A DNA stretch of 64,000 bases from Batillaria attramentaria (GCA_018292915.2 JACVVK020000343.1:258501-322500); one strand, 5' to 3'. Counted from the stretch's first letter, positions 1 to 13,321 are shown. Notes: a model not told the origin generated them from the letters alone. Made by a program: numbers and translations.

Positions 1-116
1 GAGTTCGTACCCCGGCTGGGGCCAAATATTTGTGCTGGCTTTTTCATCGTTGCCCCGTCTTTGATATCACTCGTATGTGGTGGAAAAGGACGTTAAACCC
101 CCAAACACCCACCCCA
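1..116 (+). mobile_element. SINE-A copy, cut by window start
   Basis: It contains the B-box side of a tRNA-like head and the whole body and tail (CCAAATATTTGTGCTGGC ... GGTGGAAAAGGACG ... CCCAAACACCCACC). This is the same family as the complete copies at 29768, 31439 and 33697. Confidence 0.85.
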
Positions 117-280
117 CTAAGCCAAATTTAAATTAATTATGACGTTTGTTTTAGTGAGGTCACTGGTGCACAACCCCAAACTTACTGGGTAGGGAGTGAG
201 TTAACACGCGTGGAAACTCTCCTTGGGAGTTCCACTGCGGAATGTGTTGTCATCTTCGTGTCATATTCAAGTGGTTTTGT

Positions 281-484
281 TCTTTTTTTTGTTCTGCCCC
301 ACCTCTTTGCAAGCTCCAGTGGTGTTCCTCCCAGGGCATGGGTGGAACCCACGGAGGACTCGGAAGCTGGGACAATTTTTTTTTTATCATGCATGATGAT
401 GGAGATGAGGAAGATGGTAAGATGATGCTTTGGAGGTCCATGTAGTTTGTGACTGCGAGCCAGGGCCGCATTCCACGCTTCCTG
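281..484 (-). mobile_element. SINE-B body, 5'-truncated
   Basis: Read on the minus strand it matches 60629-60820: it starts CAGGAAGCGTGGAATGCGG, has a CAT-rich middle, and ends in GAACACCACTGGAG, AAAGAGGTGGGGC and an A-rich tail. The tRNA-like head seen at 60405 is absent. Confidence 0.7.
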
Positions 485-813
485 TTCAAGTGTTATATGG
501 TAGTATTGCAAAGTCCCGAGAAACGTCAGCAGCTGGTTGGCTAGTTAGTGAAATCATGATCAAAATCTCTACCGTCAAGTGAAGCGAGAGCCTAACTGCC
601 TCTCCATTCTATTTGCTCGTGGACCCTGTTACCAGCTGAAGTGCAACTTACGGTATCTCTTGACCCAGCAGGTTATTCTGATGCCGGGCGACAATGCTGC
701 AAGCACCTCGATCTTTGTCGACATAGCACTCACACGGGGCAGCGCAGTGAAAATCACATTCTGGTCGCTGGCGCGCTGCTGTTTCATTGTATGAGTTGGC
801 CCTCATCTATAAT

Positions 814-820
814 TATATAA
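814..820 (+). promoter_or_regulatory. Putative TATA box of the SLC22-like gene
   Basis: TATATAA lies 123 nt before the start codon in an AT-rich block. A start site near 845-850 would leave a 5' leader of roughly 95 nt without intron. This is inferred from position only. Confidence 0.4.
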
Positions 821-942
821 AGCGACTGCTCGCCTGACAAACCGTGCGTCCTTCGCTCTTAAGATATATAACGACCGCACAGTGAACTACTGGGCTAAGG
901 ATACATTGCGTCTTTAGAAACTTGGAACCTAAGAACATCGAA

Positions 943-1069
943 ATGCATATCGAACCTCTGCTGAACGCTCTCGGTGGCGCCAGGGGGCGCTACCAGCTGC
1001 TTCAGTTCACTCTCCAGGTCTTGGGAAATTTTGTCAACAGCTTCTCTACTTTTTCCGTGGTGTTTATTG
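943..1069 (+). CDS. SLC22-like exon 1: N-terminus and TM1
   Basis: The exon opens with ATG at 943 and encodes the family-type N-terminus: a short cytoplasmic segment (MHIEPLLNALGGARGRYQL) followed by the first membrane helix. It ends after one base of a Gly codon, at a strong donor (G|GTGAGT). The in-frame stop at 883 rules out an upstream extension. Confidence 0.9.
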
Positions 1070-2460
1070 GTGAGTAAGTCACTTCAGTGCTTGAATCAGA
1101 ATCCCTTCCTTGCGTTATTATTTATTTATTTATTTATTTATTTTTGTACCGCAAAATCTCTGCATATTTTTTGGAAGATCAGATCATAAAGCTGTCTCGT
1201 ATACTGGTACCAAAATTTAATAAAGAAGAAAACATTAAAAATGTGAGCACGTCCTGCGAAGCCGCAGACGGTTATCAAATCGGAAATTTGGATCGTTACA
1301 AGACGCGGTTCGGTGATTTGTGTGGCTGGGGTACACCCGACCTGTTGTGCTAAGATTGTTGGCCGAGGAAAGCCGGAAACGTGATCCGATGAAGAATCAG
1401 GGCACCTAGAAAATCGGCCAAGATATAAATTTTCTTTGATTTTTTTTTTCAGACAAAGAGAAAACAAAAATATGTTTAAATTAATAGCCTAGGCTCTGCA
1501 TACTGGTGGGCCGGGCAGGCGTAATCACGTTTTAGAATGGTAGAGCGTTGGACTTTCAATGCTCGGGGGGGGGGGGGGGGGGGGGGACGTGAGTGGTAAT
1601 CTTGCAAAGAAGAAGGAGGTTTTCTGCGAGATTTTTCTCGTAAACATTTCCTAGAATGATTTGGTTTTGGTCGTTTACAGGCTACCAGCCAGAATACCAG
1701 TGTGGAGAGATACACGACCTGTCCCTGCTCGAGTCTTACTTCCCTGGAAATATGTCAGACGGGACGCTGGCCTTCATCTACCAACAATGTTCCGTTGACG
1801 TCAGTCTAACACGTGACGGTAACGTGACGTCACGGTCGGTACCGTGTTTGGCGGGAATCAATTTTTCTATGCCTTCTGACACATCTTTTCTCACTGAGGT
1901 AAGGCACAAGTAAGCCAATGAACACGCTCAGCCATTGAATGAGTTCAGGGTTCATGGTTTGTTTTAGGACTTCTGCCGGAGTATTGTCTGCATGAGTTGT
2001 CTCTCCTCCATACACAGAACCGCAGAAAGGATGCATTTTTCGTGGAAACTCTGTGCTCTGCCACGAAAAATGCATGCTTGATGCGAGAAGGGAGACAACT
2101 CATGCAGGTAATAATCTTTGAAACAGGCTGAAAATGTACTGTGCCGGTGTATGCGACAGAATTCACCGTTTCTGTGCACACTGTGGAATGACATGTTGGC
2201 CGCAAATTTATTCAGAACTGCCCATTTTCCTTGTCCACGAGCATGTTTTTAAGTTGTTTCTCTATAGTGTAGAGAAACAACTTTATGAGACGGGGCAGAT
2301 TTTGCTGCTCGCAGCAGCAAGTTTCAGTGATACAAAACAAGACTGTGACGTTTCTCCACACAATACATACTTTCACGCACATAGTGACGTAACGAAACCT
2401 GCGTCATAGACACTTGACGTGCACACTATGCTGCTGCGTTCTTTTTGGCGGGAGTTGTGA

Positions 2461-2519
<59 letters not shown>

Positions 2520-5500
2520 ACGGATGTAATGATGGCTATCTCCTAAACCACCTCGATGGAGGCCTTTTCACTTTGAGATAAAATGGGAAATCACCTTGTC
2601 CAGAGCTACCTTTCGCGATTTTTAGCCTGCCGCATTTTCAGAAGAGTTATCGCCGATTTTAAAAAATCGGTCATGTTACGAATTTTTTCGAAAAAGTTGT
2701 TTAAATTCCTTCATTTTCTAGACTTTGGAGGTTCACCCAATCACACTGCCTGTATTCGTGCTGGCTTTATGTAAAATAAATATTTCCGAGGTAGGGGTGG
2801 TTTGCACATAAGATCAAATATCTATGAAAAGACTACTGCAAATTACTTATCATCCCGGCGTTTTTGTCTAGTGTGACAACTGCACATATGACAGGAACTA
2901 CTGCACCATTATAGCTTTAGCATTTAGAATAACTGAACTTTTAGATAAACATAACTTTTTCAAGTTTCTGCGAGAAGCACCGGTCAAAAGAGTTCCAAAT
3001 TTTCGATTTCATAAGTACAATCCAAGGTATTCTAGTCCATGTTTCACCAGCCCTCTAGATCTTCCAGATTTTATGTAAAAATTAATTCAGCCAGGGAAGT
3101 CACAAAAGCAACAGGGAAATCACAAGACATGCACAAGCATCATCTGTCATACCACCAGTGTGAAGCTGACGTCAAACGCTTAGTTCACAGACAAAATAAG
3201 CAAGTTTCGTCACTGCCTCCGACATTTCACCAGCCCTCTAGATCTTCCAGATTTCATGTGAAAAATAATTCAATCGGGGAAGCCACAAAGCCAACAGGGA
3301 AATCACAAGACATAAACAAGCTTCCTCAGACGATCGCAGTGCTAGAGGCTGACGTCAAAATGTTTAGTTCGCGGAATTGACGTCATCTCTCTCTCCGTGT
3401 ATGACGACCTGCCTGAGGCTGGCGTCAAATGTTTAGTTCACGGAACCAGAGAGACTAAATACAGAGAGTAGGAAGTGCCTTCTTACGGCTTAGTACGGAA
3501 AGCGTAGACGGGGCACTAGGTTGTGCCCCTTTGCTTGGCCTGGTCCAGCCGCAGCTGTGTCTCTCTGCTGTCTGTTGCTAAGCGTTGATATTGAGCAATA
3601 CCAACAAAGTTGATGCGCTTTCTTTTGGCACAGATTGCTTGGAAATGGATCACACACATGCCTGAGTGGATTTTGACACGCTTTGTGCCAAACACACCTC
3701 AGGATTATACAGCAGATCCTGTCTAAGATGACCACTGTTTTATTGCATATATGTCCTTCAAGGCCGTTCTGGTAGTTTTTAGCCACCTCTGGCACCTGAG
3801 CATTGGTCTTGAGGGACAGATGTTAGAATAAGTCATTTACAGACATATTCCGACTTTTCAAGCACTGATTATCAGCATCCTTGGAACTGGAATTTTAGCT
3901 TTTTGAGATAGATTTACTGTGTCTTTCTGACTCATAGCCCCCTTCTCTCCTTCAACCAGCTGACTTATGTATGATTACCTGGCTGAAGGGGTTTGGGGCT
4001 GGAAAGTGAAAGATGGGGACAAATAAGAGAAAGGGAAACAGGAAAACAACATGTACACACACACACACACACACACACACACCTGCACAAGAACTCATCA
4101 TTATTAAATAATCATTTATCATCATCCTTGCACAAACAAAACTAATCAGCAAGATAGAGATCAGCACTCTGCCAAGTCTTCCAGTCTTTATCTAACTCAG
4201 TTGGTTACAGAAATTATGGTCAAACGCACAAAAAAATCATCATCATCATCATCATCAGGTTACAGGAAAAAAAAAAAAAAAGTCAGCAGGAAAGAGACCA
4301 GTATTTTGCCAAGCATGGCAGTTTTTACCTAACTTGTTACAATTCATCATCAACATCATCATCAAAATTAATCATTGCAACAAAAAGCCTCTGAACTCAA
4401 CGGCCCCTTGAGACGCCTTGCTAGCGATGCTAACAACATGGCCAGCAGGTTCTCAAGGAGTCCATGTGTTAACAAATAGTTCAATTTCATCAGTCTTTAT
4501 CAAACTTATTTGGTATTCAATAAAAGAAATTATCTTCATCAGCACAAAAATAGTGCATGATCATCAGCATCCTCAGAGCACAAATTAATCATCCCCCCCC
4601 CCCCCCCAAAAAAAAAGCTACCTTTCACAAATAGTTCACTTTCATCAGCTTCTTGTTTCTTTTGAATCCTTTGTGTGAGAATGACTGGTTGCTATCTTTT
4701 AACGTAGCATGTAGTTTGTTTATGGAAAGAAGACATCGACTTTACTCAGTAACCCCATCCAGAGATATATATGCGTATAAAAAATTAATAAAAAGTAATA
4801 AAAGAATTTAAACTAACAAACCATCCAACAAGTAAGAAGAAGAACACTTATAGTGTTGTGATGAATTTTATTTTATATGTTTTTCATATGAAGATGAAGA
4901 TGAGAATGAGTATGAAAAGTGAGGTGAAGTGATGGTTGATCTTTAGTGTATATCATTGTGAGTTTGTTGTCTGGTGTGGTGTATGTGGGTGTTGTGTGTG
5001 GTTGTTGTGGTTTTGTTGTAGGGTGTTTGAAGTGTGATGAGGATGTTGTGGGTGCAGGTGCAGATGTGAATGTGAATAATTTGTGTGTATGTGTAGATAA
5101 GGGTGGTGTAGATATGGTTGTGGAAGGTAGTGGTATGGGTGTATGGTTAATAATAGTGTTGCAGGTGTACTAAAATGCAATTGTAGTGTGTATCAGTATG
5201 CATGTGTGTTGATTAGTGTTTGTCAGTGTGAGCATGTGTTGCTTTGCTAGGTGTTTGTAAAAGTGGTTGGTGAGGGCGTCTGTATGGGTGTGTGGCTGGG
5301 TTTGGAAGCAGAGTTTTTTTGAGTGTGGTGGAGGTAGGAGTGGTCTGTGTGTTGTGGCATGTGTGGGTGTAGGGTGTTCGGAGTATGATGAGGATGTTGT
5401 GGGTGCAGACGCTGATGAGGGTTTGAATGATGTGTGTGTGTGTGTAGATGCAGATGTGGAGAATGTTGCAGGCAGGAGTTTAGATGAGTTTGTTTCACGT

Positions 5501-8500
5501 GTATGTGTGGATGAGGGTGGTGGTGCGGTTGGAAGGGGTGTAGATGTGGAGGTGTGTGAGCGTGATGTATGTGGTGTGTGTGGTGCAGGTGTTGATGTAG
5601 ATTGTATGCGGACAGGTTTAGATGTATGTGTAGATCGCGTGGATGCAGGTGTGGAGGATGTTGTAGGCAGGGGTTTAGATGAGTTTGTTTCACGTGTATG
5701 TGTGGATGAGGGTGGTGATGCGGTTGGAATAGGAGTAGATGTGGAGGTGTGTGGGCGTGGCGTATGTGGTGCAGGTGTTGATGTGGATTGTATGCGGACA
5801 GGATAAGGTGGAGGTGGTGTGGATGAAGGTGCGGGTGTGGGTGTAGGTGAGCGCAGGTGTGGTGGCAGGGGTGTGTTGTTGGTGCATGTTTCAAGAAGTG
5901 TCATGTGTGGTGTATGATTTTGTGAGATTTTGTCTTTGAGTTTTTGCATTTGGTTGTCTGTGGGTGTTGTTGTGTTGAGGAGTGTGTATGCTTGATTGCA
6001 GTGGTGTCATTGAAGGTCCATTATTCTGTGTATGAGTGTGCTTTTAATTCGTTGTTGATGTCAGTGAAAAGGTTGTTCATGAAAAGGGGTGTGGAACCTG
6101 GTAGTGTGAAGTGCGGTGCGTAGGTGAGTTGTGCTGGGAGTGTGTAGGGTGAATGGATGTCTGTAATGATTTGGTCAAGTTGATGTGCGATGTATAGGTG
6201 TTGTAAGGCTGTGTCTGTGTCTGTATCTGTATTTGTAGTGTGCATGTCCATTGGTATGTCGAATTCACGGGTGATGATGTCTAGGTCTTCTTTTGTCAGT
6301 GCCACGGTGTATTCTGTATTTGTGTCTGCTGTGTGTGTTGTGGTGTGTGTTGAGTGTCCTGTTTGTGTGTCTGTGGTGAGGGTAGTTGTGTGTGTTGTGG
6401 TGTGTGCTGAGGTGTGATCTGGTGTTATGAAGATATCAAAGGTTGTTTAAGGAAAGAAGACATCGACTTTACCCAGAAACCCCATCCAGAGGTATTTCAT
6501 ACGCATTGAAATTCTACATACAAGGAAAAGGTGTTTAGTAAGGTAGGAAAGTCTTGACCGTAGCGGTCGGTGTCATTGTAGGTCGCAGGAATTGCTTGTC
6601 TTCAAAGTGGTCACTGCAAAACAGATACTTCCTTGCGTGCAGCGTATTTGTCGGGATGTTTAGTAGATCCTGTCTTCTGCTATTCTGCACCCATTTTCTG
6701 CATCTGTACAACAGAAGATCAATCTATCAGTAATGGAACAGCAAAAATTATTTTCATTGAAAATAACTTTTAAATTTCTCCATTAAATACATTTCCCTGC
6801 ACTATAAGCTAGTGCATAATTGTTTTCTGTCGTTAATTTGAGCATACATCGAGCGGTAATTGATCAGAAATCTCATCGTCTGTGTGCGAAAAGAGCGCCT
6901 ACTGGCTAGATCTAGGTTGAACACGAGAATCAAGTGAAAGCAGCTATCTGCAGCACCCTATACCGGGCCCTCATTGGTTGTTCCGATAGTGAGTGGCTTT
7001 GAATTAGTAATTGATGAATGGAAGCAGGTTCAGAAACAGATGGAGACGGCTGCAGATGTGTGTAAAACAAATGGAGGTGGGTGCAGATGTGGGGAAAAAA
7101 TCTAAAAAATGTCGGGGGAAAATTTTTATTTTTTCGCTCAAACATATTTTATTCGTGCTCCGGAATGCCTGAGGACACTTCAAGTTAGTTGGCATGGAAA
7201 TTTTCAGTCTATTTGGCACTGGAAATTTGCGCCGCTGATCTAGGATTTAACCCAGTTTTCCAGCTTGCCACAAGCAATATAGTCTTAGTAGGTATTCGCA
7301 TCCTCTGGAAAGCTTAAGTGTTTCGCGTCAAACAAGCAGTATGTCCGATATCCTTGCGAACCGAGATACATAAAATGTCGTCTGCTCACTGCCGGAAGTA
7401 GCAAGTGAACGATTCAACCAATGAGGGCCCGGTATAGGGTGCTGCGGATAGCTGCATGTGAATCAAGTCACTCGATCAGACTGAATAATAGTGTGGTTGA
7501 AGTTGATTTTCAGGTTCACTCACGTTTCATCATCTTTTGGAAACCTGAAGAAAGATTTTCCTTTGCAGCTCAGCTTCCTTCTTGCATTTGAACAACCAAT
7601 AGCACTGCAATAATCCCCGCCACGTTTCACACGGTCCGACTCGCTCGACGCCATGGCTGCGCAAAAGGGACCAGGCCGAAGGGGGAAGTCACTCTCATAG
7701 ACCGATCGCGCCTTTTTTTGCCGACTTCCAAGTCTCTAAATTTATACAGTCTCTGATATCACCCTTACGTCGTGGAAAAGGACGTTAAACTCCTAAACAC
7801 CCACCCACCCACTCTCTCTCTCTGTCTGTCTGTCTGTCTGTCTCTCTCCCCCCACCCGGCCCCACCCCCAGTCACGTGACTAATCGGTCGAGGTCGTAGA
7901 GGATCTAGTGTCATTGGTAGAACTTGGAGAGGGGAGAACCGGCAACAATAACAACAAAACAGACAAAATAAAATGAAATTTGGAGAAACAACTTTGTAGG
8001 ACGGGACCGTTCCTCCTTGTTTTTTTTGTTTGTTTTTTTTTTTGGGTTTTTTTTTTTTTTTTTTTACTTCTTAGTAATTTGTTGTCTCAGCTCAGATCTC
8101 GGTTAGCCTATTTCGCGTCAGTACAGAGGCTAACGTCAGTGAAGCCGATGGGACAGAGCTGCTATTCGGTCGCCTGTCTGCAGTGACAGAATAACGCCTA
8201 AGGGTTTCTAGTAAGTCACAATAGTGTAGAGAAAATGAATCTACGCTTTCACAGCATCTGTCGTAGAGTTACAGCTCAGATAGTGAGTATCGATGTCTCA
8301 TCTTACTTGATTGATTGTGTGTCTTCAGTGGGATTTGGTGTGTGACAAAGCCGGACTCACTGAGTTGAGTCAAACCCTCATCATCGTGGGACAAGCTGTC
8401 AGTGGCTTCATTTTTGCCACCCTTTGTGACCGCTACGGCCGGAAATGGGTCTACGTCATCAGTGCCAGCGGTCTGCTAGTGATCTCCATTGCAACAGCAT

Positions 8501-10354
8501 TTTCGCCGGATTACCGGTTTCTGCTTGTTTGTCGTGTGATCACTGGAGCTTTCAAACAGGTGAGAGTATTCAAAATGACCACAGAAAGAAGTGAAATAAA
8601 AAATAAAACACGAGTCGTTTATGTTTACTGGTCATTCTGTTGCCAGGGTAGGCCTACTTGTCTTGACGGGCAAGCTTTAGCGAGGCTCTATACAAATTAC
8701 AGTGTGCTACCGATGACTAATTTATTTGAGCTGCGTTTCTGCATTCTGGTTCAGGCTGTGTGTGCATGGACTTGCTGCATGGACGTACTGTCGTCCTCTC
8801 ACGCGTTTCTCCATCTTGCTGACGTAACGAGAGAGACCTCACGGTAGAACGTTACTCTCCGATATTTCTCCAGTACTGGGAGTTCAGGGATTAACGCTGT
8901 TGTTTTTGTAATAAAATACCCTTTTTCTGACAGTGAAACATATTGCTCTTCAGGGTGTGGGGGTGTCCTACTACACACTGTTTATGGAGCTGATACCGAT
9001 GAAGTCACGTGGTACGGCGAGCGTCATCGACGCTGCTTTGTTCTCCTTGGGATCGTCCTTCTTGCCGCTGTTTGCTTACGCCATGCAGGGTTATTCCTGG
9101 CGATATTTACAACTTGTCGTAGCGGGATTGAGTCTCTACAGCCTCCTCATGCTTTGGTACGGTATACGATGATCTCCTCGTGTATGTGCATCACTAACTC
9201 ACGCCGAAATGTGTGTGTGTGTGGGGGGGAGGGGGGGGGGGTCAACTGAGATTAGCATTAATTGATAAAATAAGACTGAGCTTCGGCAAAAAGTGTCAAG
9301 GGTTGCAGCAGTTAATATGTTCTGCAAACATTTTTTTCCCGGCAGACTGTGGGTTCCAGCCTTCTCCTTTACACACTCAATCGCCATTTCAGTTTAGTCT
9401 GGAAAAAAATGTATTGGAATATATGAGAACAAAACGTACCTGGCCAAAAAATCTTTGTTCATAAAGTGACAGGTTAGTCCCTCAAAAATGTTGGTCATTT
9501 GCTGCTGGCACCTGGCCAAACACCGGCTGATCTAACGCCTTCCCTGTATCTGCAAGCGTTCTGGACGAGAGCATCCTGTGGCTGCTGAACAATGACCGTG
9601 TTGCCGAGGTGGAGCGGATCCTGATCAAAGCCTGCCGCATGAACGGCAAGAACATCAATGACGTCATGCTTGTCCTGCGCGAGGACGTGCTGAAGTCAGC
9701 CACCAGTGACGTAGACAAGCGTGTCCCCACTCACGGCACCGAGGACACGGAGGTAGACAATGGCGACGGAATGGAGGAGAGACCCGAGATTGTTGCTGGT
9801 GATTCGGTGATTGAAGGGAAAGTGGACAAGGCTTATTCCACCCAATACAACGTCCTAGATCTGTTCCGATACAAGGAGGTTGTTATTCCTCTCTTTGTCA
9901 CCTCTTTTATCTGGTGAGTTTTACAAACTCTGACACGAATGGGTGTCTAGAAGAGTTTTCGTTATGTTTCTGTAAAACAGGGCCAGGTTTTGTCACATAC
10001 AATTACAACAGTGAGTCGTACTGGTAGCTCTACTTGAGTTTATTGTTCCTTCTTTGCGATTTGCATATCAGGAAAATCAGCCCCAGATAGAAAAAAAAAT
10101 TCCCTGTCTGCTCTCGCATTTCCCTCAAGTGCCATGGTACGCTACATGTTGTACTACCTCTGCGTGTCCGTGAACACCGTAACGCAAAGCTGGTGTTGCA
10201 AGATGCCTGTACTGCTTTCAAGCGTACTCTTGTCGAAATCTAATCATAGGCTCCTGTACTGCCTGTGCCAACTGTTAAATCTGATCATATGCTGTCACAG
10301 GAACAAGAAATCTTAAGTTGCAGCTAATGTTCGCCTGTGATTGAAGTAGAAATA

Positions 10355-10439
<85 letters not shown>

Positions 10440-11631
10440 GACCTCGAACAATCTGTACTACTATGGCATAATGCTGGGATCGGCAGATCTTTCTGGAAAC
10501 CGCTTCTTTAATTTTGCTCTACTCAGCCTGGTTGAGATCCCGTCATCTATCATCGCTTACTTTCTTTTACCGAGGTTCGTATTCTCACAAATCTAGAAAT
10601 AGTGGCCTGTTTGTTCCTTTCTTTTACCGAGGTTCGTATTCTCACAAATCTAGAAATAGTGGCCTGTTTGTTCCTTTCGCCTTGTGGAAAGGCTGTTGTC
10701 ATTGCATGTTGACTTTGGTCAGAACTGTGAGGTTAGAAAATGTTTTGGCTTAACAGTAATTGTCGTGTGGGGAAATTCTTTGCCATTTATAAAAATCTAG
10801 TATTACAAGTATCAGTCTCTGGCAACAGAGAGAAAAAGAACAAGTCCTCTCAAGACTGACTATGGAGACCGGCGTGGCGGTGAACTTGAAAACGGTCACA
10901 CGGGTCAAAGAATACAAATGCACTAGGCCTCAAAATGCCTATATATTCCATATGAGCGTCAGGCATCATATAGTCACCCCAAAATCTGGACACCCAAATT
11001 ACCATGCACAGACCATTTAAGGGTATGCACCTGACAGGAGTTTAAGGAAAACATTGAATGTCTCCTTTCCGCATCGGCCTCACTTGAGTAACGCTAGTCT
11101 ACTTTCTGTTTAGGCCAGAAAGCCACTTTACCAAAATCCACTCGCGTCACCTTTGTCTCTCATGTTCGCAAAAAGTTGCAACTTCACTGGCAGCTTGTTT
11201 TCTGTTGTAAACCCCTGGCATGCACCGTGCCCTACAAAACACAACAAGGAGGAACGGCCCCGTCCTACAAAGTTGTTTCTCCAAACTTCATTTTATTTTG
11301 TCTGTTTTGTTGTTATTGTTGCCGGTTCTCCCCTCTCCAAGTTCTACCAATGACACTAGCTCCTCTACGACCTCGAACGATTAGCCACGTGCCTGGGGGT
11401 GGGGCCGGGTGGGGGAAGAAGGGAGGGAGAGAGAGAGAGAGGCAGAGAGAGAAAGGGTAAGTGGGTGGGTGTTTAGGAGTTTAACGTCCTTTTCCCCCAC
11501 ATAAGGGTGATATCAAAGACGGGGCAACGAGAAAAAGGCCAGCACAAATATTTGGCCCCAGCGGCCAGGATTCGAACTCTCGGCCCAAGCATTGAAAGTC
11601 CAACGCTCTACCATTCGGCCACCCTGGCTCC

Positions 11632-11675
<44 letters not shown>

Positions 11676-12628
11676 GTCAGTTCCGTGATCTAAACATTTG
11701 ACGTCAGCCTCAGGCAGGTCGTCATACAGAGAGAGAGAGAGAGATGACGTCAATTCCGTGAAGTAAACTTTCGACGTCAGCCTCTAGCACTGAGATCATC
11801 TGAGGATGCTTGTTCATGTCTTGTGATTTCCCTGTTGGCTTTGTGACTTCTCCGACTGAATTATTTTTCACATGAAATCTGGAAGATCTAGAGGGCTGAT
11901 GAAATGTCGGAAGCAGTGGCGATACTTGCAGATTTTGTCTGTGAACCAAACATTTGACGTCAGCCTCACGCTGCTCGTCTGACAGATGATACTTCTACAT
12001 ATCTTGTGATTTCCTTGTTGCTTTTGTGACTTCCGGGACTGAATTAATTTTGACATAAAATCTGGAAGATCTAGAGAGCTGATGAAACGTGGACGTAAGT
12101 GCCTTGGTTTGTACTTACGAAATTGCAGTATTGGAACTTTTTTGACCGGCGCTTCTCGCAGAAACATGAAAAATGTGTTTATCTAAAAGCTCTGCTATTC
12201 TTAATACTAAAGCTATAATAGTGCAGCAGTTCATGTCATATGTGCAGTTGGTACAAGTGACAAAAATACCGGAATGATGAGTAATTTGAAGGAGTCTTTT
12301 CACAGATATTTGGCCTTATATGCAAACCACCCCTACCTCGGAAATATTTTTCTTACACAAAACCTGTCAGAGCTACATAGCTGTGCTACGAAAACAGGCA
12401 GTATAATTGGATGATCTTCCCAATTTCAGAAAATGAAGCCATTTGAACATTTTTTTTCGAAAAAATTCGTAACATGACCGATTTTTAAAAATCGGCGATA
12501 ACTCTTTTGAGAATGCAGTAGGCTAAAAATCGTGAAAAATAGGTCTGGAGAAGGTGAATTCCCATTTTATCTCAAAGTAAAAAGACCTCCAACGAGGTGG
12601 TTTAGGAGATAGCCATCATTACATCCGT

Positions 12629-12711
<83 letters not shown>

Positions 12712-13321
12712 TTCGCGCCAAAAAGAACGCAGCAGCAAAGTGTGCACGTAAGGTGTCTATGACGCAGATTTCGTTACGTCACTGTGTGCGTGAAAGTAAG
12801 TATTGTGTGGAGAAACGTCACAGTCTTGTTTTGTATCACTGAAACTTGCTGCTGCGCGTAGCAAAATCTGCCCCGTCTCATAAAGTTGAGAACTTAACAA
12901 CTTAACAACTTAAAAATCACGAAAATCACGCTTTTTTGTAACAACAAATCTCACTACAAACTAGCACACCCACAAAAGGGTCCTTCATGCAAACACCAAA
13001 CTTAACCCCACGTTCAATTTCTGTCATTACGCAAAATTCACTTTTTTCATTGGAGGGGGGGGGGGGGTGGAGATTCGGGGGGGGGGGGGGGGCGGTGTCC
13101 TGGTAGTGTTCAGCTCAAACGTTTATTTGTTTGTTTGTTTGCTCGCGCGATATTGTGTGCTGTATACTCACTCATATTCTCATGTCCAACTTTTCACCGT
13201 AAGAGAACAGCGGCTCATGACGCGTTTGGGGTTTTCAGAATAAATCGCCGGACACTTAGTCTGTGGTGTCAGACGGTAGCCAGTGGAGCTCTGTTGCTGT
13301 CCGTCGTACTGGTGGAGACAG

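Larger units (their letters stand above)
1899..8328 (+). other. SLC22-like intron 2, repeat-filled
   Basis: A 6.4-kb intron holding repeat R1 (2251-3440), (AC) and (ATC) tracts (4048-4260), the G/T-rich 1.7-kb element (4719-6510), the MITE (6936-7459), and a SINE-A fragment with inverted-pair segment X (7749-8028). I see no other coding exon in it. Confidence 0.8.

Noticed and set aside
3490..3795. Minus-strand frame of 101 codons with several Cys and His residues, after R1 copy 1
   Set aside because: No family motif recognised. A neighbouring frame (with GMCVIHFQAICAKRKRINF) looks equally coding-like but contains a stop, so a repeat relic is the most I could claim.
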